A stretch of DNA of 64,000 bases from Cristatella mucedo (lineage: Eukaryota > Bryozoa > Phylactolaemata > Cristatellidae). Of the stretch, positions 1-32,171 are shown in pieces. The DNA is taken from positions 7,946,001-8,010,000 of the forward strand of contig WPIO01000004.1 of assembly GCA_009760855.2 (NCBI GenBank), written 5' to 3'. Positions within the stretch are counted from its first letter, which is position 1. Each line of letters opens with the position of its first letter. The notes under the pieces were generated by a model, which had not been told where the DNA came from, made no database searches, and saw only the letters and a list, made by a program, of their open reading frames with translations. The position numbers were made by a program, and so were the translations under genes.

Positions 1-503
1 CTCAGGATTTATTGTCCTCCTTTGTTTGCTCTTCCTTAATATCTTCTCAAGCTCTCAACCGGGTTTCCTTATCCATACCCCATGCCCAAACCTACCCATA
101 CCCATAGGTACTCGGTGGATGGGCGTGGTAGCGTCTGTGCTCTTATGGGTGGGCGCGGGTGGGTATTAGTCTGCCTTAGAAAAATTCCCACTTAAGAGTG
201 CCTTTAGGAGTTCAAACACCCGCGTCTGCCCGCAGTTCTTGCGAAGTCAAAGGCCGAGTTTTTCGCTGAGTTTTCGGCCGGGTTTCGGTCGGGTCGGCCA
301 GATTCGGGCGTCAGATCGGGATCGAGATGGACGACGGGCTCTCATAGGCTCAAATCAAAACTGCCAAATAGCTCCGAATAACGACTAACGTCGACGCCAC
401 CACGATCGAGCTCGAGCTGAGGAAAAATCCGGCGGCTGACGGCGAGACGCCTCCTCCGTATCTCGATCCGAGACAGCGTCTCTGGCAAGAACAAGGCGAT
501 CTG

Positions 504-558
504 AGTATGGCTATGGCTGCGGCATAGGCTTTGGCTATGGCTACGGCTATGGCTATGG
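504..558. repeat. (GGCTAT)n-type minisatellite
   Basis: About eight diverged copies of a ggctat hexamer (ggctatggctacggctat). The flanking ORFs on the minus strand arise from it. Confidence 0.85.
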
Positions 559-1354
559 GCGGGGCGGGGGGGCATGGGTGCAGGTGGTCTGGCGATCGAA
601 CTTCTGAGCAATAGGTGGGCAGGGTCGGCAAGCTTTAGCAACTGTGGCCCGTGCCTCTGATATCCACCTTCCAGTTACTCGCCTGTTTGTTTCTCTCGTG
701 TGGAAGTTCAGCTCCCAGACTCCAAACGTTGAAGCACTATCCTAATGACTTTGCGAAATATAGCTAGCTGCAGCGCTATAAAGGGGCTTTCCTGGCCATT
801 ACTGACAGGCCGGCCGAGAGAGGCCGGCCTAAAGGAATACAATCTAACGATCTGTATATGCGTCTTTCCGTGTCCCAAGAACACAAAAGATTCTTTTGGT
901 GAAGAGAATCTTATTTAATTTTCTTCCGCGGAAAGTAATGATTTAAAGGACTCAGTGCGATGACTTCCTGCTTTATCTTGGCCATGAGGATGACTGACCC
1001 GACGCAGTTGATGTTGAGCTTCTACTGAAGCTGACTCAACACCAGCGAGAGCAGATGGAGAAACAACAAAATCATGCAGAACTGTAAGTGGACGGTCGAG
1101 ATCGGAGTTATCTCTAGCAAAGTAGCTCAACTGTTGGCTCGTAGGCGCTGCAACCCGAGGGTACCTCATGACACATTGCAAAAGGACACCACATCCAAGA
1201 CGCTACGTGTACTTGTGACACCCCGACTGCTTGTGCACTAAGACGCTAGCAAAGCGTACTTGTTGGTAACCTCAAAACTACCACATACCGCTGCTCATCA
1301 ATCAGGACTGGCAGCACTTCAAGCAGCAGAGTGGCTTCAAGAATCTGTCAATCA

Positions 1355-1418
1355 CCTTTAGATTCCTCAATTATTTATCGAAGTTTTATCTTTGAGAGAT
1401 ACTTGAGGAATCTAAAGG
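1355..1418. repeat. Perfect 16-bp inverted repeat, 32-nt loop
   Basis: Arms cctttagattcctcaa (1355-1370) and ttgaggaatctaaagg (1403-1418). Confidence 0.9.
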
Positions 1419-1540
1419 TTTATCTATCTAGATTAGTTACTTAACACGCTTGCCACCGAATCGCGTCAAGCTGAGAGAGCTATCTATTGGGTGCATGTCC
1501 AGTAGGAAACTGTTCGAGTCGTGACTATAATTCATTTGTA

Positions 1541-1680
1541 TAATTCATTTATATAGCGCCCGAGGAGAACTTAATCTCAATTCAGGCGCTTCACATATGC
1601 CTCGGGGCTCGAGCCCACAACCTTAGCCAGACCTCGGTCGGGGCGAGCACCTTAACCACTGGACCAAACCCGCGTGACCA
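1541..1680 (-). repeat. SINE1 (tRNA-derived), full-length copy
   Basis: On the minus strand it starts at gtttggtccagtggttaagg (A box TGGTCCAGTGG), has a B box gggctcgagcccc, then gcctgaattgagattaag and a tail like the LINE A 3' end, stopping in gcgctatataaat. Confidence 0.8.
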
Positions 1681-4501
1681 AGGGTTATAAGGGGGATAAG
1701 GGGGATGTGCCTTTTTATAGCACCCCTGTGAACTTGACCTTTTTCATGTTTACTCAGACTGCTTATCTGCAATGGATGTGATGCATGTTACTAACTAGTG
1801 ATCCTAGTAACCAGCGGACGCGAGCGTCTTGTGTGCTTTCCCATATTCGCCTAAGCAAGACACTTGGGTGCGTTTGCATGATTGCCAGAGCGGGTTAACC
1901 TGCTCAGCATCAACTATGGGTTGTTGCTTCTTTCGCAGCAAGCTGAAAAGCACCTGAATAGAATGTGTTCACCTTGGGTAGCTATAAAACGATTGACTAG
2001 TATTCTTATTAGGATTAATAACACTTTAATCAGTAAAATACTGATGGCGTCTGCCGCGATGCGAACCTTGGCAAATTCAGGATCCGTCTTTAGGGGAGCA
2101 GCTTTAGATAGAGCTAAAGACACATCCTGAAAGCATCCATTCTGATTGCACCGATTACACGTCTGTCCATTCGTAGAGGCCTAAAGCTTTTCGAAGCCCT
2201 CCGGCTGCGGCATTTCCAAAAACCTTTCCTTTTGAAACTAGCTGCTCCTAATCGTGCGAAACAGGCCTTCCCTGTGGAGTCTGGATTCAACTGCATACTT
2301 GCTGGTTGCCCTAGCCTGCCATCTGCTCGGTTTGACCAGACGAGGCGGGTAATCTCTTTCTAGTTCTGCCTGCCAATCACGTGACTTCACGTCGACGACC
2401 GATTGCTTGTGATAACGTAGCCCAGACTAGATGCTACTACGTAATTCGCCGCTCAACCTCCCATCATTCCAGTTATACGGGCCCCTATCCATGTGGCTGT
2501 CGCAGGGCTATTGTCAGAGTACTACCGTTTGCTTAATCTCTTTATAACAAAATCACGTGTCTAAACACTAGCAGGGGAGCTAAACCATACTCTAGCGTGG
2601 AAAACTTAGATATGACAAGACTATCGAGATACGGGGGACACGGAGCGACAACGGCACACGCGCTCACAAGCGCGAAAAGCCGACCACTCCTCTCCAGCAG
2701 TCCTAGACTGCTGCCAGCTGCCATGTCCCGGAAAACCAGCTGACCGTCGTCGAAGGAATGCGGAGTGACTGAGTAACGGGACCAGCGCGCACGACGGCCG
2801 GAGCACGTCCCAAACTCGTCGAAATCTCTCGCCTGTGGGCCATGCGACACAAAATCTTAAGGGGGGGGCGCGTAATATAATGCAGGCACTTAACTTTGGC
2901 GCCTGGGTAGCCGTAATCTCGTGCTAGTCACTGGCCGGAAGCGGTGTCCAGGAACGCCAGCTCGGCTCACCCAGCCTCCGAGACGAGCGAGCGCTGAGCG
3001 ACGGGGAGCACTCCGCGCCAAGGTCCGCGTGGCAAACTTCCGAGAATCCTTAAACGACTGCCAACGGTCGACGCTATCCTCTCCCTTCCCGCGCTCAAGA
3101 CATGGCGCAGGCCGGGCCCAGTCGGTGACGTCTAGCAGGCCGTATCGACTGACTCCGGGACAATGAATTCTACTGGGCTGCTAACAGTTATTAATAATAC
3201 TGCGGCACATAGGGTAAATGACTATTTAAATTTCATTATCTATAGCGCATCTGAAAAGTAAAAGGTCTGCATGACTTCTGGAATCCGAGCACTTAGTTTT
3301 GTTTCAGCTGAAAAGATAGAACTTCCGTTCTCGGCTTGAAAGCTGTCTCCTCTAATCAGGACCAGACTATCTTGCTACGTTTATTCACAAATACTCGCTT
3401 TCTGTAATTGATTCTTTTTCAACTTCTTCTGGGACTAAAGAGATTTCCCCTTCCTTGGTAAAGGTCACGAGATCTGCGTTCGAAGTCTACAATCCAGGCT
3501 GCTGGCTAAGCAGCTATATGCTATGCTTATAAACCGCGTCCTGAGCCGTCTAGAATCTTTGTTCTGGCTTCCGTGAATTTACTCTTGGGCTTTGCAAGTA
3601 CATCACAACTTTTCTTACTACTGTCTCCACAGCGATGATCCTTCTGACGGATAAGCCAGTAAGCCAGTCCGCGATAGCACGATCGTCACACACGGTGAAC
3701 CAACCGCGTGCAGCCCGGTTTGCCCTCCGCAGCCGACCCGTCATCAGCTGCCTGACTCAGGGTCGCCGCTGAGCGGAGCGCAGCGAAGCTCAGCTGTCTG
3801 GCTCGATTGTCAGGGCAAGAGCGTCCACCGAGACAAGTGACTTTGGGCTGTATACCGTCTAATGGTGCATTATGAACATGGCCGACTCCTGGTCTTCATA
3901 ATTCCAGAAACCGCAAACGACGTCTCGGCAGCCATTGTCTGGCTAATTAATGAACACGTGGCCGTTTCGCCATAGTCGTGGGCTCGCGTCGCTGTGTCGC
4001 GCTTTCGGATTTAGAGCGTTCGCCAGATTACGGCGCACGCGGATCCTGATCGTCGTAGTAAACACTTCGAGACGCCGCGATAGCCCCCTAGCTACCTCGG
4101 CGGCCAGCGGTTCAGTGCTGTCGCGTTTACTCCCCGAGCGGGCTATCGAGCGCTCTACTTTCTGTAGTTTGACATTCTCCCCAACGGCAGGTACGCGGCA
4201 CCCCGCGCAGAACACCAATGCGGGCTCAAAGACGTTTATTCACGAGGACGCTGCAGCGGGCCAGTGGACCGCCGTCCTGACCGGCATAACTGACGGGTCT
4301 CTGCAGCCCGTCACTTAGCAATCGCTCCCATAAATCACAACGGCCGATAAACTAAGAGCAGTGACATAATCTCAGCAACCCATAAATAATTGTAGGCCAT
4401 ACATAGGCGGTAGAGGGAATAGCAACGCAATAAATGCCATTGACCCGTAAACCACGAATACCAAAAATTAGCCACGCCTTCTTCACCGCTGCTTACCGTT
4501 C

Positions 4502-4507
4502 GCTGTA

Positions 4508-4540
<33 letters not shown>

Positions 4541-4541
4541 G
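4502..4541. repeat. (CT)n microsatellite
   Basis: This is a near-perfect CT run of about 38 bp. Confidence 0.9.
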
Positions 4542-4924
4542 CGCCTCTTATTTTACGTGGCCAAAGCGGCAAAGTGAGGGCGGGTGACGATAATCGGCGC
4601 TCGACGGTCGCGCCGACTTCGGTCAATATTATCAAAGACGCTCTTGCTACGAGGCGGTTGAGCGCTATGACCAACAGCGCGGTTTCTGCGGTTTCTGCCA
4701 TGTCGCTGTACCGGGCAAGGAACGCGCTCGCCAAGAGGCCGTTTATTGTACGTCAGTTCCGGTTGAGAACTCGGGATATACAGGTGTGGCGTGGAGGGGG
4801 CCGGCGCTCATATATCGGGGCGAACGTGTGCATTAAAGCCAGGTTCAGACGGCGAGTCTCGCTACCTACCTGCTTAGAATAATAGCACTGCTTATTCGCT
4901 GCGTAGCAGTATCCGGAGGAGTAC

Positions 4925-5120
4925 GCTGCCGAGGAGTATCGGCGAGAGCTCTCGGCGTCTTTCGCGGCAGCATGTTGGGTTTGAGTTGATTTTAGCTGTA
5001 GGCCTCGGAGCCGTTATTGTACGCCATGACCGCTGTTGAATGCCTGTATCCTTCCGGTGCATTCAAATATATGTCTACGCTGTGGATATGACCTGGTTAT
5101 GCTAAGGTATGAGCTATCTT
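4925..5120 (+). repeat. LTR-like interspersed repeat, copy 2
   Basis: The core at 4988-5112 aligns with the copies near 8.15 kb and 26.6 kb at roughly two-thirds identity by eye. No coding sequence is attached, so it is read as a solo LTR or other noncoding repeat. Confidence 0.55.
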
Positions 5121-5164
5121 CGTCACTGCCGTGTTCAGCAGAGTACCCCCTCCCCCCCCCCCGA

Positions 5165-5320
5165 TCAATGCCAAGGTGAATGTATTGAATGCCCCAGGCC
5201 GTGGGCTCGAGCCCCGTAGCACATGTGAAGCACCTGAATAGAGATTAAGTTCTCAGGGCTACTACTGCTGCTGCCGCTGCTGCTGCTACTACTACTACTA
5301 ACACTAATAATAATAATAGG
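5165..5320 (+). repeat. SINE1 copy, 5' truncated, with CTG/CTA/AAT tail
   Basis: It keeps the B box gtgggctcgagcccc, cacctgaatagagattaag and ttctcagggc, and ends in a mixed ctg/cta/ata trinucleotide run. Confidence 0.7.
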
Positions 5321-5721
5321 TTATGTCACCATCGCGATACCTGGGTCCCCGTGTGCTGGAAGTCAGTCCCTCCATAAAAACACCAGATCTAGTCATAGTC
5401 GTGCAGTGTTTAAAACGGAAGTACGTTTCTATAAGAAGATCCCTTACCTCGACCTGTGAAACCACAAGGCAGAAATCAAGAGGCAAGCCGAACGTACCGT
5501 GAGAGCTCATGGTGGCAATATAGTTGGCACAACTAAAGTAACTCAAAAAATAAAACCAGTATCTAAAATATCATTATATATTACATATGAATAAATTAAT
5601 AGATAGAAAAACTCCACGCATTCGCAGGTTGGCTAGGCTCCGGCACAAACACACTTCCAGGGAATGCAGAACTTTGCCAATCATCGCTCAAATGCGCAGT
5701 GGTCTGCAACAGCTTGACGAA

Positions 5722-24963
<19,242 letters not shown>

Positions 24964-25339
24964 CTGAAACATGTGCGGCGACGACCCACAATTTACTTTG
25001 CAGGGTTGCATCGGGTAACGCGGCACGAACTCAATACTGTGAGCTCTTCCTACTGCACTGGATACTGAAATTTGATAACAGCGATTATTACGCGACCACA
25101 TACTCGACTTTGACCAAGGCCGGATGCTTGTCAGATCCCATGCACACCTGCCAGCACCAACAAGTGCATGCCACGTGCGGTAAGGTCACTTGCTAGCAGC
25201 TTGAAGCAAAGCTATAACAGCACAGGGCCATAGAATAAATGTCAAGAGGAGACAACTGTTGCTCTCACCGCCTTGGGGGAGAAACGTTATCTGCCTGCGT
25301 CGGCAACGTGACACTGCCCCCTCGGCTTGACCGATGCTT

Positions 25340-25370
25340 GCGAACTTACCGGGGCTCGTTTTTATAGCAA
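25340..25370 (-). promoter_or_regulatory. Possible TATA box for EDEM2
   Basis: The minus strand has gctataaaaacgagcc at about 25,360, some 400 bp upstream of the first recognised EDEM2 exon and in the right orientation. No initiator or ATG with a usable donor could be confirmed below it, so this is suggestive only. Confidence 0.3.
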
Positions 25371-26514
25371 GCAACGGACGGCGCGGCAGCGCGGCTCGGT
25401 CGGTGGCAGCAAGACGGTTTTTTTCAGGCGGTTCTAGAATACGCTGATCTACGTACCGAGCAGCTGGCTGAGGGGAGTCCAACCTTAGCCCTAGCTCCGT
25501 TGCATTGGCTGCACTGAGAGGCCACGAGCGACCGTAGCTTATAAACAGAGAGGTTATTCCTCCGAAGGTCGACTGAGAATCATGCTGCTGGTTTTTTTTC
25601 AGCTGCTGTCATAATATCATGGACACCGAAGAGGCGTAGCACGAAGCTAAACCGAGGCAGGCACCCGAGGCAGAAATGAGCCAAGGCAATTCGCGAAACT
25701 CGCCACGACACGTCGGGGAATGTTAGCCGTGAATTCAAATCCCCGGAGGTTTCGGTCGACCTCAAGGCATCCGCAATGCTTGCAGACGCACGTCGTCGAA
25801 CTCCATTGCCGCACCGGCAGGTGGCACGAGTAGGAAACCGCCAGCAAAATGCATGACGAGGCAATTTCCTGTTCAGCTTACCTGTAATATTTTACTGCAG
25901 ACTTATCTAGACAATAGGCAGTACTGATGCATATGATGAACAGAACAGCAGCTTTGGTTACAGCCATAAAGTACCGCAGGCCGGCGCTCCGGCACCGTAC
26001 TGCTGAGTGCAGTAAGCTTCATCGACCTTTGTAGCGTGTCCATTAAACTCGTGAGTCCGGCTTCCGTGGTGACTGATTGCCCGCGGTGGCTTCAAGGGTA
26101 ATACTCGCGGTTGGTGCTGGAAAAGGGTACCTTTATTTATGATTTGACTCGGCAGAAGAGGCTTGCGCCTGCCTGCTCAGACTTTTCTCGTAGAATATAA
26201 CTCGAAGTACGCGCTATTAACTTTCTATCGCCACCCCTACCGAGTACCGAGTCCCTACATCTTCGCGGGAAGAACGTCCGGAGCCGTTTAGTCTCAATTT
26301 CTGTGCACCATCGCAGGAAAGCGTCGAAGCAGAAGCACTTGTGTTTTATCCGCTGTACTTCCAGCTCAAATTTACCGAAGTACTCCTCGCCATTCGCTAA
26401 GAGACGACCAGCGCATGGCCAGTCGCCTCGAAAACTAGGAGCCGCGGTGGGCAGCGAACGTTGAAACTGCGGCGCTAGCTAAAGCGGCCGGATTAGGACT
26501 GATAGGTAATCTTC

Positions 26515-26740
26515 GTGATTAAACGATGATTTATGGCCGATGCCTTATAAAATCCGGCGCCACGAGATAAGCAAGCAGGTGGGATTCCAGACTCGGCAAC
26601 GGTATTGGAGCTGATTTGAGCTCGAGGCCACCGAGCCGTTGGTGTACGTCATGACCTCTGTTGAATGCCTGTAACCGTCCGCTGCTGTGAAATAGAGTTG
26701 TATACATTATGAATACGGACTTGATATACTAGTCTATGCC
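26515..26740 (+). repeat. LTR-like interspersed repeat, copy 3
   Basis: The core at 26612-26737 is preceded about 70 bp upstream by cttataaaatcc, at the same spacing as the TATA-like box of the 8-kb copy. This supports an LTR-type promoter arrangement. Confidence 0.55.
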
Positions 26741-27275
26741 AGCCGCTCAGCTTCAGGCCTATCCGCTGTAGGGCGGCGAGAGGGGCAGCTATACTGCGTG
26801 CACGGAATGTGCGGGACGGGGTGGACTTGTGGAACTTTATTTTGACGCTTGCGTGGAATTTTTTTCTCGCTCGTTGTTCCATAATATCAACCTGTACGTA
26901 ACACGTCTTTAAGTATCTGCTCCGACGATCAATCAAGTCTTAAAACATAGAAGCAAGCTTATAATCTCTAGTATTTAAATTAGCACTAAAACTGCTGCTG
27001 AGCTGAATGAAGGTCGTTAGGTTTGCCCGAGGATTTTGCGGCTCTGAAGTCGGAATACTGAGACTCGTCTCCTACTTTTTTTAATGCGTTTAGTGCAATA
27101 TTTCCTCTGGACTTGCATACTAAACGTGTCTAGCTGGCGCGTAGTCGGGTGCGTGGCTATATTAATTACAATATTCTACTGATTCTATTTCTAAAGCTGC
27201 AAGTATTCCAATATCTCAGACAAGTTCTTAGCAGCCAGCTTCAGCCCTTATCATAATCCCGCTGACTCGAGCACT

Positions 27276-27515
27276 ATTCTGCTCCTGCTGCTCCTGCTGC
27301 TGCTCCTGCTGCTGCTCCTGCTGCTCCTGCTGCTCCTGCTGCTGCTGCTCCTGCTGCTCCTGCTGCTCCTGCTGCTCCTGCTGCTCCTGCTGCTGCTCCT
27401 GCTGCTGCTGCTGCTGCTGCTCCTGCTGCTCCTGCTGCTCCTGCTGCTGCTCCTGCTGCTCCTGCTGCTCCTGCTGCTGCTCCTGCTGCTCCAGCTGCTC
27501 CTGCTGCTCCAGCTG
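27276..27515. repeat. (CTG/CTC) tandem array, ~240 bp
   Basis: Trinucleotides CTG and CTC alternate in higher-order patterns such as ctgctgctc and ctgctc. It reads Gln/Glu or Ala/Gly on the minus strand over 100 codons with no stop, but there is no supporting gene. Confidence 0.92.
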
Positions 27516-28371
27516 GGGCAGCCAAAATAGCAAAACGCAGTTGCAGCGCTCGTAGTGAGGGACCTAGTTCAGCATATCTGGAGCAAACTACGCGTAAGCT
27601 TAGCAAGTTGCACGAGTGTAAATTAGTATTGCTGGTGAAGCTTGACGCTCTGGTGGCATGCAAGCGACGACGACACAGAAACGCCGACGGGGGCTACGAC
27701 CGCCGTGTATTCGGCTGCTGACGCTCACAGCGAAACGGCCACTCTCCTTTCCCTCCTCGCGTTCCAACTCCCTTCTCAACGTTCGGTCTCCTCTCTCTAC
27801 CTGGTCTATTCGTAACCTCTGCTAATCAGCGACAGCTCATCGACGTCGCGTTGATAGACAACAGGTGCCGGTGCGGTGCCGGCTTGTACCTAAGCTGCTC
27901 GCGATAGCTAATCAAGGTTTGGTCAGAGCACGACAGCTGCACGCCGACCTTGGTCCAAGCCGCAGGTGGCTATGAGCACGAGTATTCGAAAGTTCTTGCC
28001 AGTCAATTTCATGTTCGGGAGTTTAGCTAAAAGGAAAAGAAGTTTCGCCACTCGAGTATTATACTGGATTATTGTATAGGGTTATGTTCTGGATTATTAT
28101 ATAGAGTATTGCACTAGATTATTGTATGGAATATTGCACTGGTATCCTGCATATTTTTCAGACGCAAGATTTTTTGCGTAGTTCTGCAAAGACGACAATA
28201 TTGTTCTTAGCAGTCGAAAAAAAATGAAGAGACAAACAGCAGCTCGCGTCGAACGAGCAGCAGCTGGCGGCAGCGGGGAAGGAGAAGCTGCAGCCAGGGC
28301 AAGCGTACACACAACGGGAAGAGCAATCAGCACCGTTGGCGAATGAATTCTAGTCGCTGGCGGAGGAATAT

Positions 28372-28590
28372 CTTCAGACAGTGCGTCGTAGGCCGAGTGA
28401 TGGAGAGTTGCTAGGGCCGCGATAGCCCTTCAGGAGGTCAGGTGCTTGCCCTTTACGACTGAGGCCGTAAACAGGTTCCAATCCTGCAGTGGACGATCCT
28501 CTATATTGCCAACTGCCAGCGGTGGCGATAGCCACTAAGGCTCTTCTGCCGTTGTAAAAGCGAGGCAGTTAAATCAGCTAATATATTTTT
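28372..28590 (+). repeat. SINE2 copy
   Basis: It has the B-box-like ggttccaatcctgc, the body ggtggcgatagccactaagg with ctcttctgccg, and a tail gttaaatcagctaatat shared with the 46-kb copy. Confidence 0.65.
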
Positions 28591-29120
28591 TCTTACTTTT
28601 TGCCTTGCGCCGCTGCCGATACCTGGAGGCAGCAGACTAGGAGAGTGTTTAGTGTCGAATGGCATTTAAGCAAACAAAAAAGGGCGCTCGACCAGAACGT
28701 TCTAACAAGGTCGTGCCTTCAAAAACTCGAGGCCAGAGAAAAGTCGTGCAATGGATTACATGCGGCGGTAAGTGGTGACCTAGCGGTCGCGCTGCCGTCA
28801 ACTGTCCTCTTGTCATCCGAGCACGTCACGTGGAGGCCGAACTGCGCTTATTTTGAAATACCAATTCGCTCGGCTACCTATACGACGACGACTGCAAGCT
28901 TCGAAGCTATGAGTAGGGTGGAGGAGTGCAGCGATTACTTCGCTGAAGCTCGTGGCTAGTGGCTACTAGTTTCGCAGCCTATTAGCGAGCAGCGAAGCCC
29001 GCCCTACAGCTACGGATATTGGCTACTGGCTGCAGCCAATTGCTGGAGAGCCGCCCTCCATTCCATTTCTGCGAGGTTCGTAATTATGCATGCATCTATG
29101 AACCGCAGCCCACCGATGTA

Positions 29121-29200
29121 ACAGTAATAATAGTAATGATACATTTTTATAGCGTCCTCAGAGAACTTAATCTCTTTCTAGGCACTTTAAAGATGCCGTA
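29121..29200 (-). repeat. LINE A-type 3' tail fragment
   Basis: The minus strand reads gtgcctagaaagagattaag, ttctctgaggacgct and then an ATT-type run. Confidence 0.65.
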
Positions 29201-30920
29201 TAGAAATCATTATCAAATGAAAAGCTTGAGTACCTGCTGTGTGTTTGCTATTTAGAAAGTCTGCCCACACTTAACATTAGCTTGCAAGTAATTGGATTTA
29301 GATCTCCTACACAGTGTGCCGCAAAGCTGCGTAGCTGCTGGCATTACTCATAGAGCGGTCCGCATCGCACTGACCCTGTGGGTAGTTGACCGGAGGTATG
29401 GAGCACCCTTTCACGTTCCTGTCTTGCTGCGTGGGTCGCGTGTGCACCGTGAAGCTCGCGGTAACAGTTGGCGTCAATCAACCGGCTGTGTGCGTCAAGA
29501 TATTTCTAATCCGACTAGCGAATCCAAGGGATAGATTTAACTCCTGATGTGAGCCTATCGGATCGAAAGGGGATACTGCCTCAGCTATTAATAATTTCAG
29601 AATCTTAGTCTGATTACATTCTTTCACTTAAGCTGGGACGCTTTCTCCCTGCTAAGTGCAGGCTTTAAGCGGAATTTCACTTTTTACTATATCAGTGCCA
29701 TTCCGGGATTTTGTACGATATGTTTATCAATTGCTTGCTGCGAACCATCCGTTTAGTCACTCTCGATTATCCGGCAGCAAGTAACTCAAAGCACCACGAC
29801 TTAAAACAACAAAACAAATGTCGTAGCTCGCTTCAGCAATGGTGCACGCTCCCGACGTTCACAGCGCACGAGCAGACAGCCACATTGCCCCGCTCATCCC
29901 CCGTGACCACGACAAAAATGCTTTGTCGGCTGCGTCCATTTTGAAAATGTTTTGTTGGCCGCCTCCATTCTGAAAATGTTTTTTCGGCCGCATTCACGTC
30001 TTCCAGTTTTCTTTTGGGTCGGCTAGCCCCGCGTTTTACCCTCCGCCCATCAGGGATTAGCTGAGGTGCCCTTAATTAGAAGTCTTTGAATTTGATGGCC
30101 TATTAAGGTCGGGCCAATGTGCCCTAGGGCGCAGGCCTGTACCCAAGAGAGTTCGCGACTAATGCTATAGCTGCGCGGTTCCTAGAAAACTCACTTTTAC
30201 AATTATTGATGAGCAGCGAAAGCATCCTCTCTCCCACTGCTAACTCAGGCACTTATCACCAGCCAATCTAAATTTATACTTGTGTGCCTCTAACTTCCTC
30301 GTGCGTCTCGCTGACTCAGCTTCACGTCTCTTTTTCCGTGCAATGAAGTCTATTACGTAGCCTTGCCGTGTAGCGAAAAGCGCTTAGTCATTGAGTTTAC
30401 TGTAACAAACCGCCCAGAGTAGCACTTGCTTAGTCGTTGTGGCATTTGGAGCGATACATTTTTTTTATGAGGCTAGCGAGAAACGAGTCTTTCTACGATG
30501 GCAAGAGTAAGAAGTTTCCGGCGACATTTGTAAGGACCGCTGCATTGAATGAAAGTTTGCCAATCGCAGCAGACTGCACGCGGCATCTCGCCGACGCTCG
30601 AGTCGCCAAGCGTCGGTTGGCTACTGCTCTGCCTCGGCTCTGCCGCTGGCCGAATGCAGCGCTTACGCTTAGTCGGCCGATTCGCTACGACAGCAAAGCT
30701 CCGAGGCAAAGCAAAGGGAGAACCGGGATCGACGGCACTTGTAGGCGGCAAACTCTGGACATCAAATAGACGATGTCTAAAACTTGTACATGCCAGCAAG
30801 AGATTCCAAAGCGGTTTGCCAAACTAGTCTCTTCCATTGTTACAATGTAATGATAACCAACTTTTGAAAGACTACCTCGCCCTTGCCGCCCCATTCATTC
30901 GACATAAGTAAATATAAATA

Positions 30921-31080
30921 TGATTCATTTCTTTTAGTGCCCAACGAGAACTTGGATATATATTCAGGCGCTTAACATATGCCACGGGGCTCGAGTCCAT
31001 GACCTCGGTCATAAGATACTTTCACCTTGACCTTGGTTCGAGGCAGGCGCCTCAAACACAGGGACAAACCAGCGCGGCAT
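30921..31080 (-). repeat. SINE1 copy
   Basis: The minus strand carries gtttgtccctgtgtttgagg, a B box atggactcgagccccg, gcctgaatatatatcc and agttctcgttgggc. It is moderately diverged. Confidence 0.7.
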
Positions 31081-31380
31081 GAACCAGGGTTCTTAACCTG
31101 GGTTCCACGGACCCCTCGCCCAAGGGCTCCATTGGTGGGTGCCAGGGTATTCTTAAAAATAAAATACAAGTTTAACAGTTATATTCACTATACTTTCGTA
31201 CTAAGTTGCTGCATTTGTGCCAAATGTTAAAAAGATGCTATGCGGTTATTTTATCCTGATGAATAAAATGATGGGATGAAGAAAACCGGTAAATACTTAG
31301 GGTTGCATAGGATGCCACCTCACGCTATCCGGTACAGTACAATCCGGTACAGTACAATCGTCATCGTCACATTTCCTTTG

Positions 31381-31446
31381 CGGCAGAAAATGTGAAATGA
31401 CTAGACAGAGATTGGATTCTCTGGGGGAGCTATGACAAACATGTTA
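31381..31446 (+). repeat. LINE A-type 3' tail fragment
   Basis: It reads gactagacagagattggatt, ctctgggggagctatg and then atgttatta. It is degenerate. Confidence 0.5.
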
Positions 31447-32171
31447 TTACTATCGTCGGCAAGTTTTGAATTCTAGAATAGTTTTCCGCTGCATTGTTAC
31501 ATGCATGCCGATGCTATCGAAGAATAAAAACTATTTTGTGAGCCTCTTTGGGAAATTCAAAGGCTTTCGACATTTTAGAAATGGTGAAAAGTTATTTCGC
31601 AAAGCAAAACTTCGACTGGAAGAAAAATCTCCGTGCACTCAGTACAAAGACGAGGCAAGCACGGTGCGATGCTTATCAACGCATAAAGGCGTCTAGCAGC
31701 AAACAAGCGACCTCATCGTCTGTAGTACTAATCCAAGATTATCGAGTGAGAGTAGCTGGCCCCGGCGAGCGAGCGAACAGCACAATTTCTGAGTAGCTAA
31801 TACGCGAGTGCTAACGCCCAAAAGCTGCCCACGCGATACCACTCCGGTTTCATTTTAATTATTGCATATGATGAGCACGTTGGAGCACTAGATGGCGCGA
31901 AACGGAGGCTTCCTTCGCGAGGTTGGTCGGGAAGCTTGGATTGCTCGAAAGGAAACTCGCAAGTCCAAACGAAAAGACGCAGCGGCGGAAGGCAACAGAG
32001 GCTGCCGAAATCAGCACTGTATCGCGTATAGGAAAGGCGTCCATTAACTACGCCAGGACTATGCCAACGCTCGCTCTCGCATCCGAGCAGAAAGAGGAAC
32101 TGAGGTCCCAGCACAAGCGGAAGCATACACAATAGCCTGTACAAAAGAGATCAAGGTCTCGCTCGCGAAGC

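Larger units (their letters stand above)
1..5721. other. Intergenic DNA downstream of EDEM2
   Basis: No gene is supported. The stretch holds the GGCTAT minisatellite, SINE1 copies at 1.6 and 5.2 kb, an LTR-like repeat near 5 kb, a 16-bp hairpin and GC-rich patches (2.6-3.1, 4.0-4.3 kb) with only chance frames. Confidence 0.7.

Noticed and set aside
28097-28333. Signal-peptide-like frame (LIALPVVCTLALAAAS)
   Set aside because: It looked like the missing EDEM2 first exon, but its first codon is GTG with no in-frame ATG, and it sits beside a SINE2 with no suitable donor in phase.
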